This document shows, piece by piece, positions 1-6,346 of a DNA stretch of 21,143 bases. Source of the DNA: Saccharicrinis sp. UBA6048 (lineage in GTDB: Bacteria > Bacteroidota > Bacteroidia > Bacteroidales > Marinilabiliaceae); assembly GCA_002429115.1 (NCBI GenBank), contig DIYS01000107.1, positions 1-21,143 of the forward strand, written 5' to 3'. Numbering within the stretch: the stretch's first letter is position 1; the number at the start of each line of letters is the position of its first letter. The notes under the pieces were generated by a model that saw only the letters and a program-made list of their open reading frames with translations, had not been told where the DNA came from and did no database searches. A program made the translations under genes and the position numbers.

Positions 1-64
1 ATTTGTTAGATAGAAGGTTAATATCTTAAAATATCCCTTAAATCAGTTATTCTTGATTTTGAGA

Positions 65-97
65 AACAGGCCGCTTACTACCCTTGGGCGGCCTGTT
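65..97 (+). terminator. Rho-independent terminator of a gene left of the window
   Basis: A perfect 10-bp stem (AACAGGCCGC at 65-74 pairing with GCGGCCTGTT at 88-97) encloses a 13-nt loop and is followed by ATTTTTTA. The T-run lies on the plus-strand side, so it would end a plus-strand transcript entering from the left. On the minus strand the stem is followed by TCTCAAAA, a poor U-tract, so it is a weaker terminator for the minus-strand gene that stops at 125. Confidence 0.75.
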
Positions 98-124
98 ATT
101 TTTTATCTAATGACAATAGTGGTT

Positions 125-505
125 TTATCGTAAAAAGATAAATGTGGCAATCAGTATCCAAAAAATCCACTGAAACATCTTAAATAAGCCACCTTTAACA
201 GAAGATGTTAATGCAATGATGATTTGCACCACAGCAAACATTCCGTAATTCATCCCGATAAAATTTAATGCCATGGTTGGGTCAAACTGACAGTTCTCAA
301 AATTAATCCCCACCATTATCAGGATAAACGACGACAGAATTTGATAAAACGAGATGTAGTGAAATACGGATAATATCACATTCTTAGGAATTAAATCTAA
401 GTCACACTCTTTAAATGGTTTCAGATACAATTTGGTCCCCATTGTAAAATGTCCAAGTGTTGCCAGGCCGGCAATAATTCCGGCCATTAATACCATTGTG
501 TTCAT
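125..505 (-). CDS. Small four-helix integral membrane protein, function unknown
   Basis: A 126-residue very hydrophobic protein with about four predicted transmembrane helices (roughly residues 4-22, 44-66, 80-100 and 108-125). Features that may be conserved are GHFTMG near residue 18 followed by LYLKPF, and a polar stretch between helices 2 and 3. I do not recognise a named family or a catalytic motif. The start (M at 503-505) lies only 4 nt after the stop of the DUF2007 gene, so the two are almost certainly co-transcribed. No typical Shine-Dalgarno sequence is visible, which is normal for Bacteroidota. It could be a small-molecule or cation membrane protein, but nothing in the sequence supports a specific role. 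Confidence 0.75.
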   Translation of the reverse strand: MNTMVLMAGIIAGLATLGHFTMGTKLYLKPFKECDLDLIPKNVILSVFHYISFYQILSSFILIMVGINFENCQFDPTMALNFIGMNYGMFAVVQIIIALTSSVKGGLFKMFQWIFWILIATFIFLR

Positions 506-509
506 ACAA

Positions 510-749
510 TTAAATATTTAGGTTATTGAAATAATGATCAATTATCTTTTGTGCTTCAGCTTTATCCTGTTCCAAGATAATAATTTTAACACCCTCGGAC
601 TGTATAGGTTCATACATAAACACATTAAGTACATTATTCTTGGTGAAATTTGAGATATGTGCATCATTCAATAATGAGCGAATCATTTCAGCCTCCCATA
701 CTGTACCCGAGAAAATTTCAATGGTTTTATTTCTATCTGGAAAGCTCAT
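510..749 (-). CDS. DUF2007 domain protein (putative signal-transducing protein)
   Basis: A 79-residue soluble protein when started at the ATG at 747-749. It has the layout of the DUF2007 family: a beta strand with FSGTVWEAEMIRSLL near the N-terminus, a central variable stretch, then VKIIILEQDKAEAQKIID, a ferredoxin-like fold. The family is annotated as putative signal-transducing; its true role is unknown. The frame stays open to an ATG at 902, giving 130 residues, but the extra 51 residues (750-902) partly lie inside a 41-bp tandem repeat array whose period is not a multiple of three, and they do not resemble the family. A TTG-N20-TATGTTGC promoter sits just upstream of 749. The next gene follows after 4 nt and is probably in the same operon. 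Confidence 0.75.
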   Translation of the reverse strand: MSFPDRNKTIEIFSGTVWEAEMIRSLLNDAHISNFTKNNVLNVFMYEPIQSEGVKIIILEQDKAEAQKIIDHYFNNLNI

Positions 750-753
750 GGCA

Positions 754-784
754 GCAACATAGTTATTAAAATGACGAATGTCAA
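754..784 (-). promoter_or_regulatory. Putative promoter of the DUF2007 operon
   Basis: On the minus strand, TTGACA (779-784) is followed, 20 nt after the TTG, by TATGTTGC (754-761), close to the Bacteroidota pattern TTG-N19-21-TAnnTTTG. The -7 box ends only 4 nt before the chosen ATG, so transcription would start at or within a few bases of it. Confidence 0.45.
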
Positions 785-830
785 ACTTTGTTGTGATGGC
801 ATATTGTAAAAACGATTTATGCCATCGCAA

Positions 831-1117
831 TGCGAATACATTCTCGTGTAAACGCATATATGACCATGTCATCTGTCCAAATTCTACAGCAAGAAGGTTC
901 ATGACATGGTCACCCCTAATGCTGTTCTAGCAGACACATATGTGACGGCGTCATATATGTAAATTCTAAAGCAGGAGGCATTGTGACGCGGTCAGCTATC
1001 TAAATTCTACAGCAGGCATGCTCATTATGCTGTCATTTCGATGATTTCCAGAGCAGGCATTGAGATGACGTGGTCATATGTATAAATTCTTCGGCAGGAG
1101 CCCATATGACGCGGTCA
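831..1117. repeat. Seven tandem copies of a 41-bp repeat with a TGAC-N3-GTCA palindrome
   Basis: Copies are 831-871, 872-912, 913-953, 954-994, 995-1035, 1036-1076 and 1077-1117, all exactly 41 bp. Two boxes are conserved: ATTCTACAGCAGG-like at unit positions 10-22, and TGAC-N3-GTCA at positions 31-41. GTCA is present in all seven copies and the left arm TGAC in six (copy 995-1035 has TTAT). The rest of each unit has diverged strongly, so the two boxes look selectively retained. The array lies upstream of the minus-strand DUF2007 operon and also upstream of the plus-strand helicase, so it could be a cluster of protein-binding sites, an iteron-like array, or a decaying minisatellite. It is not a CRISPR: the period is too short and the repeats too degenerate. 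Confidence 0.9.
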
Positions 1118-1412
1118 GGTGTTTGATTTTTTGAGCCCCCGCTGGTGCAGATTTGCAATCAGTGCCTTGGCTACAACAACGTATCGCGGTTTTATAGCCA
1201 CCATGTAAATAAAGGTGCGATCCGTAAAGGTGTATTATTTATCCACCACGCGTGGGGACACGCACGGTAGCGGGGGGCTATTAGCTAACTGTACATTAGT
1301 CGGACGACGAGTAAAAGAACCGTAAATTACAACTCGTGTAGATCACAACTCAAAACATCCTACCCAAAACCCAGAACTCTTTAACTCAATACTTCATTCT
1401 TACTTTTAATCG
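1118..1412. other. Gene-free stretch with a REP-like palindrome
   Basis: No convincing gene is present. An imperfect palindrome at 1144-1166 is centred on GATTTGCAATC and has outer GG/CC pairs. A perfect 10-bp palindrome, CCACGCGTGG, lies at 1246-1255, next to a G/C-rich tract with GGGGGG near 1273. A 29-codon reading frame on the minus strand (1115-1204) ends inside the last 41-bp repeat and is probably not a gene. The segment reads like a degraded dispersed repeat of the REP type; I cannot prove a parent element from this window. Confidence 0.5.
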
Positions 1413-1420
1413 TATCTTTG
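1413..1420 (+). promoter_or_regulatory. -7 promoter element of the DEAD-box helicase gene
   Basis: TATCTTTG matches the Bacteroidota -7 consensus TAnnTTTG exactly and ends 16 nt before the ATG at 1437, giving a leader of about 10 nt. No clear TTG is seen at the -33 position. Confidence 0.6.
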
Positions 1421-1436
1421 CCGAAAATTACAAGAG

Positions 1437-2702
1437 ATGAAGTTTGTAGAGTTTGGCTTACACCCCAAAATAACAAAGAGTATTGAAGAACTGGGCTATA
1501 AGCGTCCGACGGATATTCAGTATAAAGCAATTCCGCATATTTTAAAAGGGGAAGATGTATTGGCCATTGCCCAAACGGGAACAGGTAAGTCTGCAGCATT
1601 TGTTATACCTGCACTACAACTTCTGAGTAAAAAACGTAAAGACCGTGAAAAGGGTGTACGTTGTATCGTTATGGTACCAACACATGAGTTGGCTATGCAG
1701 ATTACCGATGTATTTAAGCAAATTGGTAAGAATACGTCACTAAGTTTTACCGCTATTTATGGTGGTGTTGATTACAAAGATCAGGTAGAACGTCTGGAAA
1801 AAGGAACCGATATTGTTGTGTCGACACCAGGGCGATTGTTTGATTACATTAATCAAGGTGTGATAAAAGTATCCAATGCTGAGATGTTGATTTTGGATGA
1901 GGCGGATCATATGCTTGATCTGGGATTTTATAAGGACATTCAGGATCTGATTAAATATTTGCCAAAAAACAGGCAAACACTTTTCTTCTCGGCAACCATC
2001 GACAAAAAGATAAAGAAGCTGGCCTACGCATTGGTTCGAAAGCCGATTCGTATACAGATTTCACCTAAAAATCCGGTGGCTAAAAACATTGATCATTCCG
2101 TGGCTTTTATAAAGATGGATGATAAGCGTTTCTTTCTGGAGCGTGTTATGAAATCTAATCCAGATAAAAAAGTATTGGTATTCGTGCGTACTAAGGTACG
2201 TTGCGAACGAGTACTAAAAGCGATGGAGCGTGTTGGTATTGATACTGTTTCCATTCATAGTGATAAATCACAAACAGAGCGTGATGAGGTGATGAAGAAA
2301 TTCAAGTCGGGAGAAGTAAAACTTCTGATTGCCACTGATGTTAGTGCTCGAGGAATTGATATTCCTAATGTTGACTTTGTGGTTAACTATGATTTGCCTG
2401 AGCAAGCTGAAAATTATGTGCACCGTGTAGGACGAACCGGACGAGGTAAGCAAAAAGGACATGCGATAGCTTTTTGTAGTTCGGAAGAAAAGGAATTGTT
2501 AACGGCCATTGAAGAGTACACCGGTTACCCAATTGACATTACCGATATCAACCATGAAGAATATGCCGATACCATTGATTTCTCAGCAGAAGCTCATAAC
2601 GATTGGAAAACACTGATGCGCATGGCTGAAGAAGAGGAAGAGGCCTACCTGGAAGTAAAGAAGAAAAACGCTAAGAAGAAAGCAAAGAAAAAGAAGAAGT
2701 GA
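1437..2702 (+). CDS. DEAD-box ATP-dependent RNA helicase, RhlE-like
   Basis: A 421-residue protein that unwinds RNA duplexes using ATP, acting in ribosome assembly or RNA turnover in the cytoplasm. All helicase motifs are present in order: Q motif GYKRPTDIQ (20-28), Walker A AQTGTGKS (45-52), Ia PTHELA (81-86), Ib TPGR (130-133), DEAD (154-157), SAT (185-187), IV VLVFVRTK (246-253), V ATDVSARGID (299-308) and VI HRVGRTGR (329-336). Both RecA-like lobes are complete, so the enzyme should be active. After an acidic EEEEEE stretch near 398-402 the C-terminus is a lysine-rich tail (about 408-421), a common nonspecific RNA-binding extension. The gene stands alone and converges on the DUF4834 gene. 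RhlE is the closest subgroup by layout; the precise subgroup is an inference. Confidence 0.95.
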   Translation: MKFVEFGLHPKITKSIEELGYKRPTDIQYKAIPHILKGEDVLAIAQTGTGKSAAFVIPALQLLSKKRKDREKGVRCIVMVPTHELAMQITDVFKQIGKNTSLSFTAIYGGVDYKDQVERLEKGTDIVVSTPGRLFDYINQGVIKVSNAEMLILDEADHMLDLGFYKDIQDLIKYLPKNRQTLFFSATIDKKIKKLAYALVRKPIRIQISPKNPVAKNIDHSVAFIKMDDKRFFLERVMKSNPDKKVLVFVRTKVRCERVLKAMERVGIDTVSIHSDKSQTERDEVMKKFKSGEVKLLIATDVSARGIDIPNVDFVVNYDLPEQAENYVHRVGRTGRGKQKGHAIAFCSSEEKELLTAIEEYTGYPIDITDINHEEYADTIDFSAEAHNDWKTLMRMAEEEEEAYLEVKKKNAKKKAKKKKK

Positions 2703-2784
2703 TTACAGTGAAGAGTGAATAGTTAAAAGTGATTAGTGGAAAAGCTTTCGTATCCTCACATCATAAATCATATGTCTTAAATCC

Positions 2785-3048
2785 TTACTTCACTTCTTCA
2801 AAATCAACATATTCACCTTCGTTCTCCTGAGTGAAGGTGTTTTTCTTTTGTGATTTAGTATTAATTGTGACTTCACCCTCTTGTCGCTGTGCCTGATTGC
2901 GGTAGGCATTGGCTGCGTTTTGTTGCTGCTTTTGCATGCGTTCTACGCCTTTCTTCATCAGGAAAGGCAAAGCTAAGCGTCCAATGAACTTAAATAAATA
3001 GTAAAAGACAACTAAGTATAGTATGGTATTAAAAAGGCCTACTAGCAT
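2785..3048 (-). CDS. DUF4834 family membrane-anchored protein
   Basis: An 87-residue protein typical of DUF4834, found in Bacteroidota. It has one N-terminal transmembrane segment (about residues 3-25 from this start), a basic and glutamine-rich juxtamembrane helix with RMQKQQQ, a polar linker and the conserved acidic end YVDFEEVK. Function is unknown. The frame is open to an ATG at 3087 (100 residues), but a perfect -7 promoter box (TATATTTG on the minus strand, 3064-3071) lies within that extension. Translation therefore most likely starts at the ATG at 3046-3048, directly before LVGLFNTILY. The gene converges on the helicase gene. Confidence 0.8.
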   Translation of the reverse strand: MLVGLFNTILYLVVFYYLFKFIGRLALPFLMKKGVERMQKQQQNAANAYRNQAQRQEGEVTINTKSQKKNTFTQENEGEYVDFEEVK

Positions 3049-3063
3049 ATTGAATTGTTTTTG

Positions 3064-3071
3064 CAAATATA
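3064..3071 (-). promoter_or_regulatory. -7 promoter element of the DUF4834 gene
   Basis: The minus strand reads TATATTTG, an exact TAnnTTTG match, ending 15 nt before the preferred ATG at 3048. Its position decides the start-codon choice. No well-spaced -33 TTG was found. Confidence 0.5.
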
Positions 3072-3198
3072 GACTTTCGTCAATCAAATATCATGCAAAA
3101 TATAATTAATCACTGTTGATCTGTCAAGGCGTCGCTAGGTGACAAAAGATTAAGCCAGAATGGCATAAAAGTGTTTACAACGTGATGTTCAAAAATAA

Positions 3199-3285
3199 AC
3201 CCGCTCATCGAGCGCAGTCGAGATGAAAAATAACAAGTATTGATTATCAACAATTAATCACTTCGACTCCGCTCAGTGAACGGGT
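3199..3285. repeat. 87-bp intergenic inverted repeat, copy A of a dispersed family
   Basis: Two imperfect 27-nt arms (3199-3225 and 3259-3285) pair at 20 of 27 positions: ACCCGCTCATCGAGCG... against the complement of ...CGCTCAGTGAACGGGT. The AT-rich centre contains its own small palindrome TTGATTATCAA. The inner 51 nt (3216-3266) match 42 of 51 positions of 17786-17836 read on the other strand. The element sits between ctpA and the DUF4834 gene, just after the ctpA stop, where the hairpin could also slow or end transcription. Confidence 0.85.
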
Positions 3286-3320
3286 ATCTGCAATTCTTTC
3301 AGCTTAGCTCAAGTGAGACA

Positions 3321-4940
3321 CTAACTCTTCATCTTATTCGCTTCTTCAACAGCTTTCTGGAATACATCGTCAATCTTGTGCAGGATTGGATAAAAGCCTT
3401 CATTATCAATAATGTTACGCGTAATGTAGGCCTTTAGCTCTGTTTCAATCAGTTCTTTAGAAATATTAAACTCTGCTTGATTGAACTTAACACCTTTGTC
3501 TTTCGAAAATTTCAGAAAATCTTTAACGATATTCTGCTGACTCAGGTATGTGTCAAATTCATCGGCTGTCATTAGCTTCTCCAATTCCTTACGATTATCA
3601 TCCGAGTACTTTAATGCATATCGATAAAGGATACCGTTAAATCGCAAATCAATAAAATAATCTGTAAACATGGTTGTATCGCGCGGCACAAAAATATCTG
3701 GCATAACTCCGCCACCGCCGTAGACTGTTCGTCCGTTCTTGGTTGTATATTTTAGGCTTTCGTCGAACTGTATGCTATCCTGATTAAAGAATTCGCCATG
3801 TTGGTAGCGGTTTAATATATCTTCATGGTAGGCATCTGAACCATTGTCATAGGCCTTTTGGATGCATCGGCCGCTTGGAGTATGGTAACGGGCTACAGTT
3901 AATCGCAGTGCTGATCCGTCAGGCAGTGGAATTTGTTGCTGAACGAGTCCTTTACCAAATGAACGTCGTCCGATGACCAAGCCACGGTCATTATCCTGAA
4001 TGGCGCCTGCAAAAATCTCACTGGCCGAAGCAGAGCCTTCATCGATCAGTACAATCACCTTTGTGTCCTGGCATGTTCCAGCTCCGTTGGCATGTACATT
4101 TTGTCGTTTTTGTGCTTTCCCTTCAGTATATACTATCAGGTCTTTAGCCGGAAGAAATTCGTTACACAAGCGTATCGCTACATCAAGCAATCCACCCGAA
4201 TTACCCCTGAAATCAATGATGACTTCCTGGCAGTTGTTGGCTTTCAACTTGGCCAAAGCCGTTAAAAATTCCTGGTAAGTATTTTGAGCAAAACGATCTA
4301 CTTTAATATATCCGGTGGTTTCATTCACCATATAGCTGACATCAACACTGTAAATTGGAATACTACCACGTTTGATGGTAAAATCTATTAAGTCTTTATT
4401 TGGACGACGCAAAACACCAACTTTGACTTCGGTACCCATTTCGCCGCGTAACTTTTTCATAACGTCATTGGTGGCCATTTTTACACCGGCAATTATAGAA
4501 TCATCAACTGTTACAATACGGTCGCCCTGTAATAAGCCAACTTTTTCTGAAGGACCTCCTTGGATCACCTGAATGACCATGACGGTGTCGTCTTGCATAC
4601 TAAACTGAACCCCGATACCACCAAAATTACCCTGAAGTTCTTCATTAACTTTAGTCAGATCTTTGGCAGGAATATAAACCGAATGCGGGTCCAGATCCTT
4701 TAGTATTTCAGGAATAATTCGTTCCTCAATGGCCTGGCGATCTACCGTATCTACATATTCTTCTTCGATAAGATTCATTAATGCATCTAACTTGTTGGCT
4801 TGTGGATAAATCATTAAAGGATTACTGCTGCCACCACTTGGAGCCTTCACAAAGTTTCGCCCGATAAAAACACCTAACGCCACCAATAAGGCAAAAAGAA
4901 ATGGCATTAGTATTTGTCTTGTTGTATTTGATTGCTTCAT
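3321..4940 (-). CDS. ctpA: Carboxy-terminal processing protease, S41 family (CtpA/Prc)
   Basis: A 539-residue envelope serine protease. Residues about 10-27 form an uncleaved signal anchor or signal peptide, placing the enzyme in the periplasm. A PDZ domain follows (about 100-185, with GNFGGIGVQF at its start), which binds the C-terminus of substrates. The peptidase core (about 205-365) has the catalytic Ser305 in GSASASE and Lys330 in SFGKG, spaced 25 residues apart as in known CtpA enzymes. The last ~165 residues are an extra C-terminal domain of a kind often seen in Bacteroidota homologues and not found in short plant CtpA. Family members process or degrade envelope proteins. The gene starts 22 nt after the dCMP deaminase stop and is probably co-transcribed with it. 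Confidence 0.93.
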   Translation of the reverse strand: MKQSNTTRQILMPFLFALLVALGVFIGRNFVKAPSGGSSNPLMIYPQANKLDALMNLIEEEYVDTVDRQAIEERIIPEILKDLDPHSVYIPAKDLTKVNEELQGNFGGIGVQFSMQDDTVMVIQVIQGGPSEKVGLLQGDRIVTVDDSIIAGVKMATNDVMKKLRGEMGTEVKVGVLRRPNKDLIDFTIKRGSIPIYSVDVSYMVNETTGYIKVDRFAQNTYQEFLTALAKLKANNCQEVIIDFRGNSGGLLDVAIRLCNEFLPAKDLIVYTEGKAQKRQNVHANGAGTCQDTKVIVLIDEGSASASEIFAGAIQDNDRGLVIGRRSFGKGLVQQQIPLPDGSALRLTVARYHTPSGRCIQKAYDNGSDAYHEDILNRYQHGEFFNQDSIQFDESLKYTTKNGRTVYGGGGVMPDIFVPRDTTMFTDYFIDLRFNGILYRYALKYSDDNRKELEKLMTADEFDTYLSQQNIVKDFLKFSKDKGVKFNQAEFNISKELIETELKAYITRNIIDNEGFYPILHKIDDVFQKAVEEANKMKS

Positions 4941-4962
4941 ATTAAGCTTGTTATATCATTTG

Positions 4963-5454
4963 TTACTTTTCCTGATCAACGCCCAGAATTTGTCCTTCTT
5001 TTACCGTGATTAGTTCATTTTCAATATGTACGACTTCAATATTTGCCCGTTCTAATAGATCCAAGCCATCTGTATTGTGGTATTTCTCTGCAAAAACCAC
5101 ACGTTTAATGCCAGACTGAATGATTAGCTTGGAACATTCGATACACGGCGAAGCAGTGACATATAAAGTTGAACCATCAGAGCTGTTATTTGACCGTGCA
5201 ACTTTTGTGATTGCATTGGCTTCTGCATGAAGAACATATGGTTTAGTGATATTGTTGCAATCTTCGCATTCATTTTCAAAGCCGGAAGGCGTTCCGTTAT
5301 AACCATCACTGATTATCATCTTGTTTTTGACAATAATTGCTCCAACCTGTCGACGGTTACAATATGAGTTCTGAGCCCATATTCGCGCCATGGCCAGGTA
5401 TCTTTGATCAAGCAAAAATTGTTTGGTTTCGTTTTTTGATGTGTCGCTGTGCAT
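4963..5454 (-). CDS. Deoxycytidylate (dCMP) deaminase
   Basis: A 163-residue zinc-dependent cytidine/deoxycytidylate deaminase that converts dCMP to dUMP for thymidylate synthesis in the cytoplasm. The zinc site is complete: HAE (76-78, with Glu78 as the proton shuttle) and PCxxC (103-107, SPCIECSKLI). The stretch GYNGTPSGFENECEDC (51-66) contains the substrate-loop and second-metal signature typical of the ComEB/dCMP deaminase family. It is the first gene of a two-gene minus-strand unit with ctpA. A TACTTTTG -7 box lies 19 nt upstream of the ATG. Length and motifs match the family well. Confidence 0.93.
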   Translation of the reverse strand: MHSDTSKNETKQFLLDQRYLAMARIWAQNSYCNRRQVGAIIVKNKMIISDGYNGTPSGFENECEDCNNITKPYVLHAEANAITKVARSNNSSDGSTLYVTASPCIECSKLIIQSGIKRVVFAEKYHNTDGLDLLERANIEVVHIENELITVKEGQILGVDQEK

Positions 5455-5473
5455 ACTGTACTATTGATAAATA

Positions 5474-5481
5474 CAAAAGTA
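5474..5481 (-). promoter_or_regulatory. -7 promoter element of the dCMP deaminase-ctpA unit
   Basis: The minus strand reads TACTTTTG, an exact TAnnTTTG match, 19 nt upstream of the ATG at 5454. The rest of 5482-5700 contains no recognisable gene or strong structure. Confidence 0.5.
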
Positions 5482-5700
5482 ACAAAATATGCTACCGACG
5501 AAAGATTCACGTCCAGATTAAGTTTAGACAAGCTCTGAATTTTAGGAGTGATGCCATTAAGCTAATGTAATTAACTGAAGAGGTTATCTATGGTTATTTA
5601 TTAGGCATTACGAGAGTCAGCGAGGGTGTCCAAAAATTCGATATGCATCTTTATTTTAAAAGCGTCCATATTCGAAGTACAAGCAGTATTGGTGAACACC

Positions 5701-6090
5701 TTAATTCAACTGTTTATGTCGTTTACGATAGCTGTAATCTGCAATAAAAAGAATTCCTGTGACACAAAATGGGAACGTAATGGTCAAAACCGGGATCAGG
5801 CTTTTTACAACGGATTGATTCATAATGAAATTGTGCCGATATACAAAGTAGGAGAGAAAGAGCCCAAGTATAAGAAGGATGGAGCCACCAATTAGTTCTT
5901 TTTTCCAGGCTAATAGCAAAAAAGCAGTTAGTGCAAAGGAAGGAATAAGGTGCAAGATAAAGTCCCTGATTTGATGCCAGGTTTTTAAATCCGGATTAAA
6001 GGCATCCAAAGCAAATACCGAGACAAAAAGAATGGCCATAATACAGATAATTCGTGGAGCCCAGTATAGTATCTTTCCAACATTTTGCAT
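5701..6090 (-). CDS. Small four-helix membrane protein of a Bacteroidota-type conserved family
   Basis: A 129-residue protein with about four transmembrane helices (roughly 13-30, 43-62, 66-86 and 97-117) and a basic C-terminus (YRKRHKQ). The beginning, ILYWAPRIICIMAILFVS followed by FALD, is a pattern I associate with a family of hypothetical membrane proteins common in this phylum, possibly the one catalogued as DUF7670; that assignment is from memory and unproven. No catalytic residues are evident. The gene has its own promoter-like sequence directly upstream and is flanked by non-coding DNA on both sides, so it is probably monocistronic. Confidence 0.75.
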   Translation of the reverse strand: MQNVGKILYWAPRIICIMAILFVSVFALDAFNPDLKTWHQIRDFILHLIPSFALTAFLLLAWKKELIGGSILLILGLFLSYFVYRHNFIMNQSVVKSLIPVLTITFPFCVTGILFIADYSYRKRHKQLN

Positions 6091-6094
6091 AAAG

Positions 6095-6125
6095 AGAATA
6101 TAGAGGCATGATGACTGGTTGTCAA
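6095..6125 (-). promoter_or_regulatory. Putative promoter of the small membrane protein gene
   Basis: On the minus strand TTGACA (6120-6125) is followed, 20 nt after TTG, by TATATTCT (6095-6102). This fits both TTG-N20-TAnnTT and, viewed as TTGACA-N17-TATATT, the general sigma-70 pattern. It ends only 4 nt from the ATG, so any leader must be extremely short or absent. Confidence 0.5.
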
Positions 6126-6203
6126 TAGAAAAGACGATGTTTTAGGAAATATCAAGGGATATGGGCGACCCGCTTAGCGGATGGAAAAATGAAAACTAAC
6201 TTT

Positions 6204-6298
6204 CACGCAAAGTTCGCTAAGAAAGGCGCAAAGCTCGCAAATTATTATGAATCGTTTTATAGTTCTTTGCGATCTTTGCGTATTTCTTATTTTGCGTG
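6204..6298. repeat. Intergenic hairpin element rich in CGCAAAG
   Basis: The left arm (6204-6241) and the complement of the right arm (6266-6298) share the ordered blocks CACGCAAA, AAGAAA, CGCAAAG and TCGCAAA, with about six extra bases in the left arm. The loop is AT-rich. It lies just past the yfhO stop codon, between it and the next minus-strand gene. Sequences with CGCAAAG/CTTTGCG arms are, to my knowledge, frequent intergenic repeats in Bacteroidota. It may double as a transcription barrier. Confidence 0.75.
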
Positions 6299-6346
6299 CT
6301 TCGCGAGAAATATTTTAATTTTTGACATCCTCTTTGACTTAAGATG

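Noticed and set aside
831..1117. CRISPR array
   Set aside because: The 41-bp period leaves no room for a repeat plus spacer, the copies are degenerate throughout, and no cas gene is nearby.
1115..1204. 29-codon minus-strand ORF
   Set aside because: It ends inside a tandem repeat copy, has no promoter or start context, and looks like part of a dispersed non-coding repeat.
2640..2700. Frameshift or artefact in the lysine-rich helicase tail
   Set aside because: A/G-rich lysine tails are common in this helicase group, and the frame continues cleanly to the stop.
2708..2740. Short AGTGA/AGTG-rich repeat after the helicase gene
   Set aside because: Only a few degenerate near-repeats of under 12 bases in an 82-bp gap; not distinct enough to call a feature.
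5626..5895. 89-codon plus-strand ORF
   Set aside because: It overlaps the well-supported small membrane protein gene in antisense and has no homology-like features or promoter.
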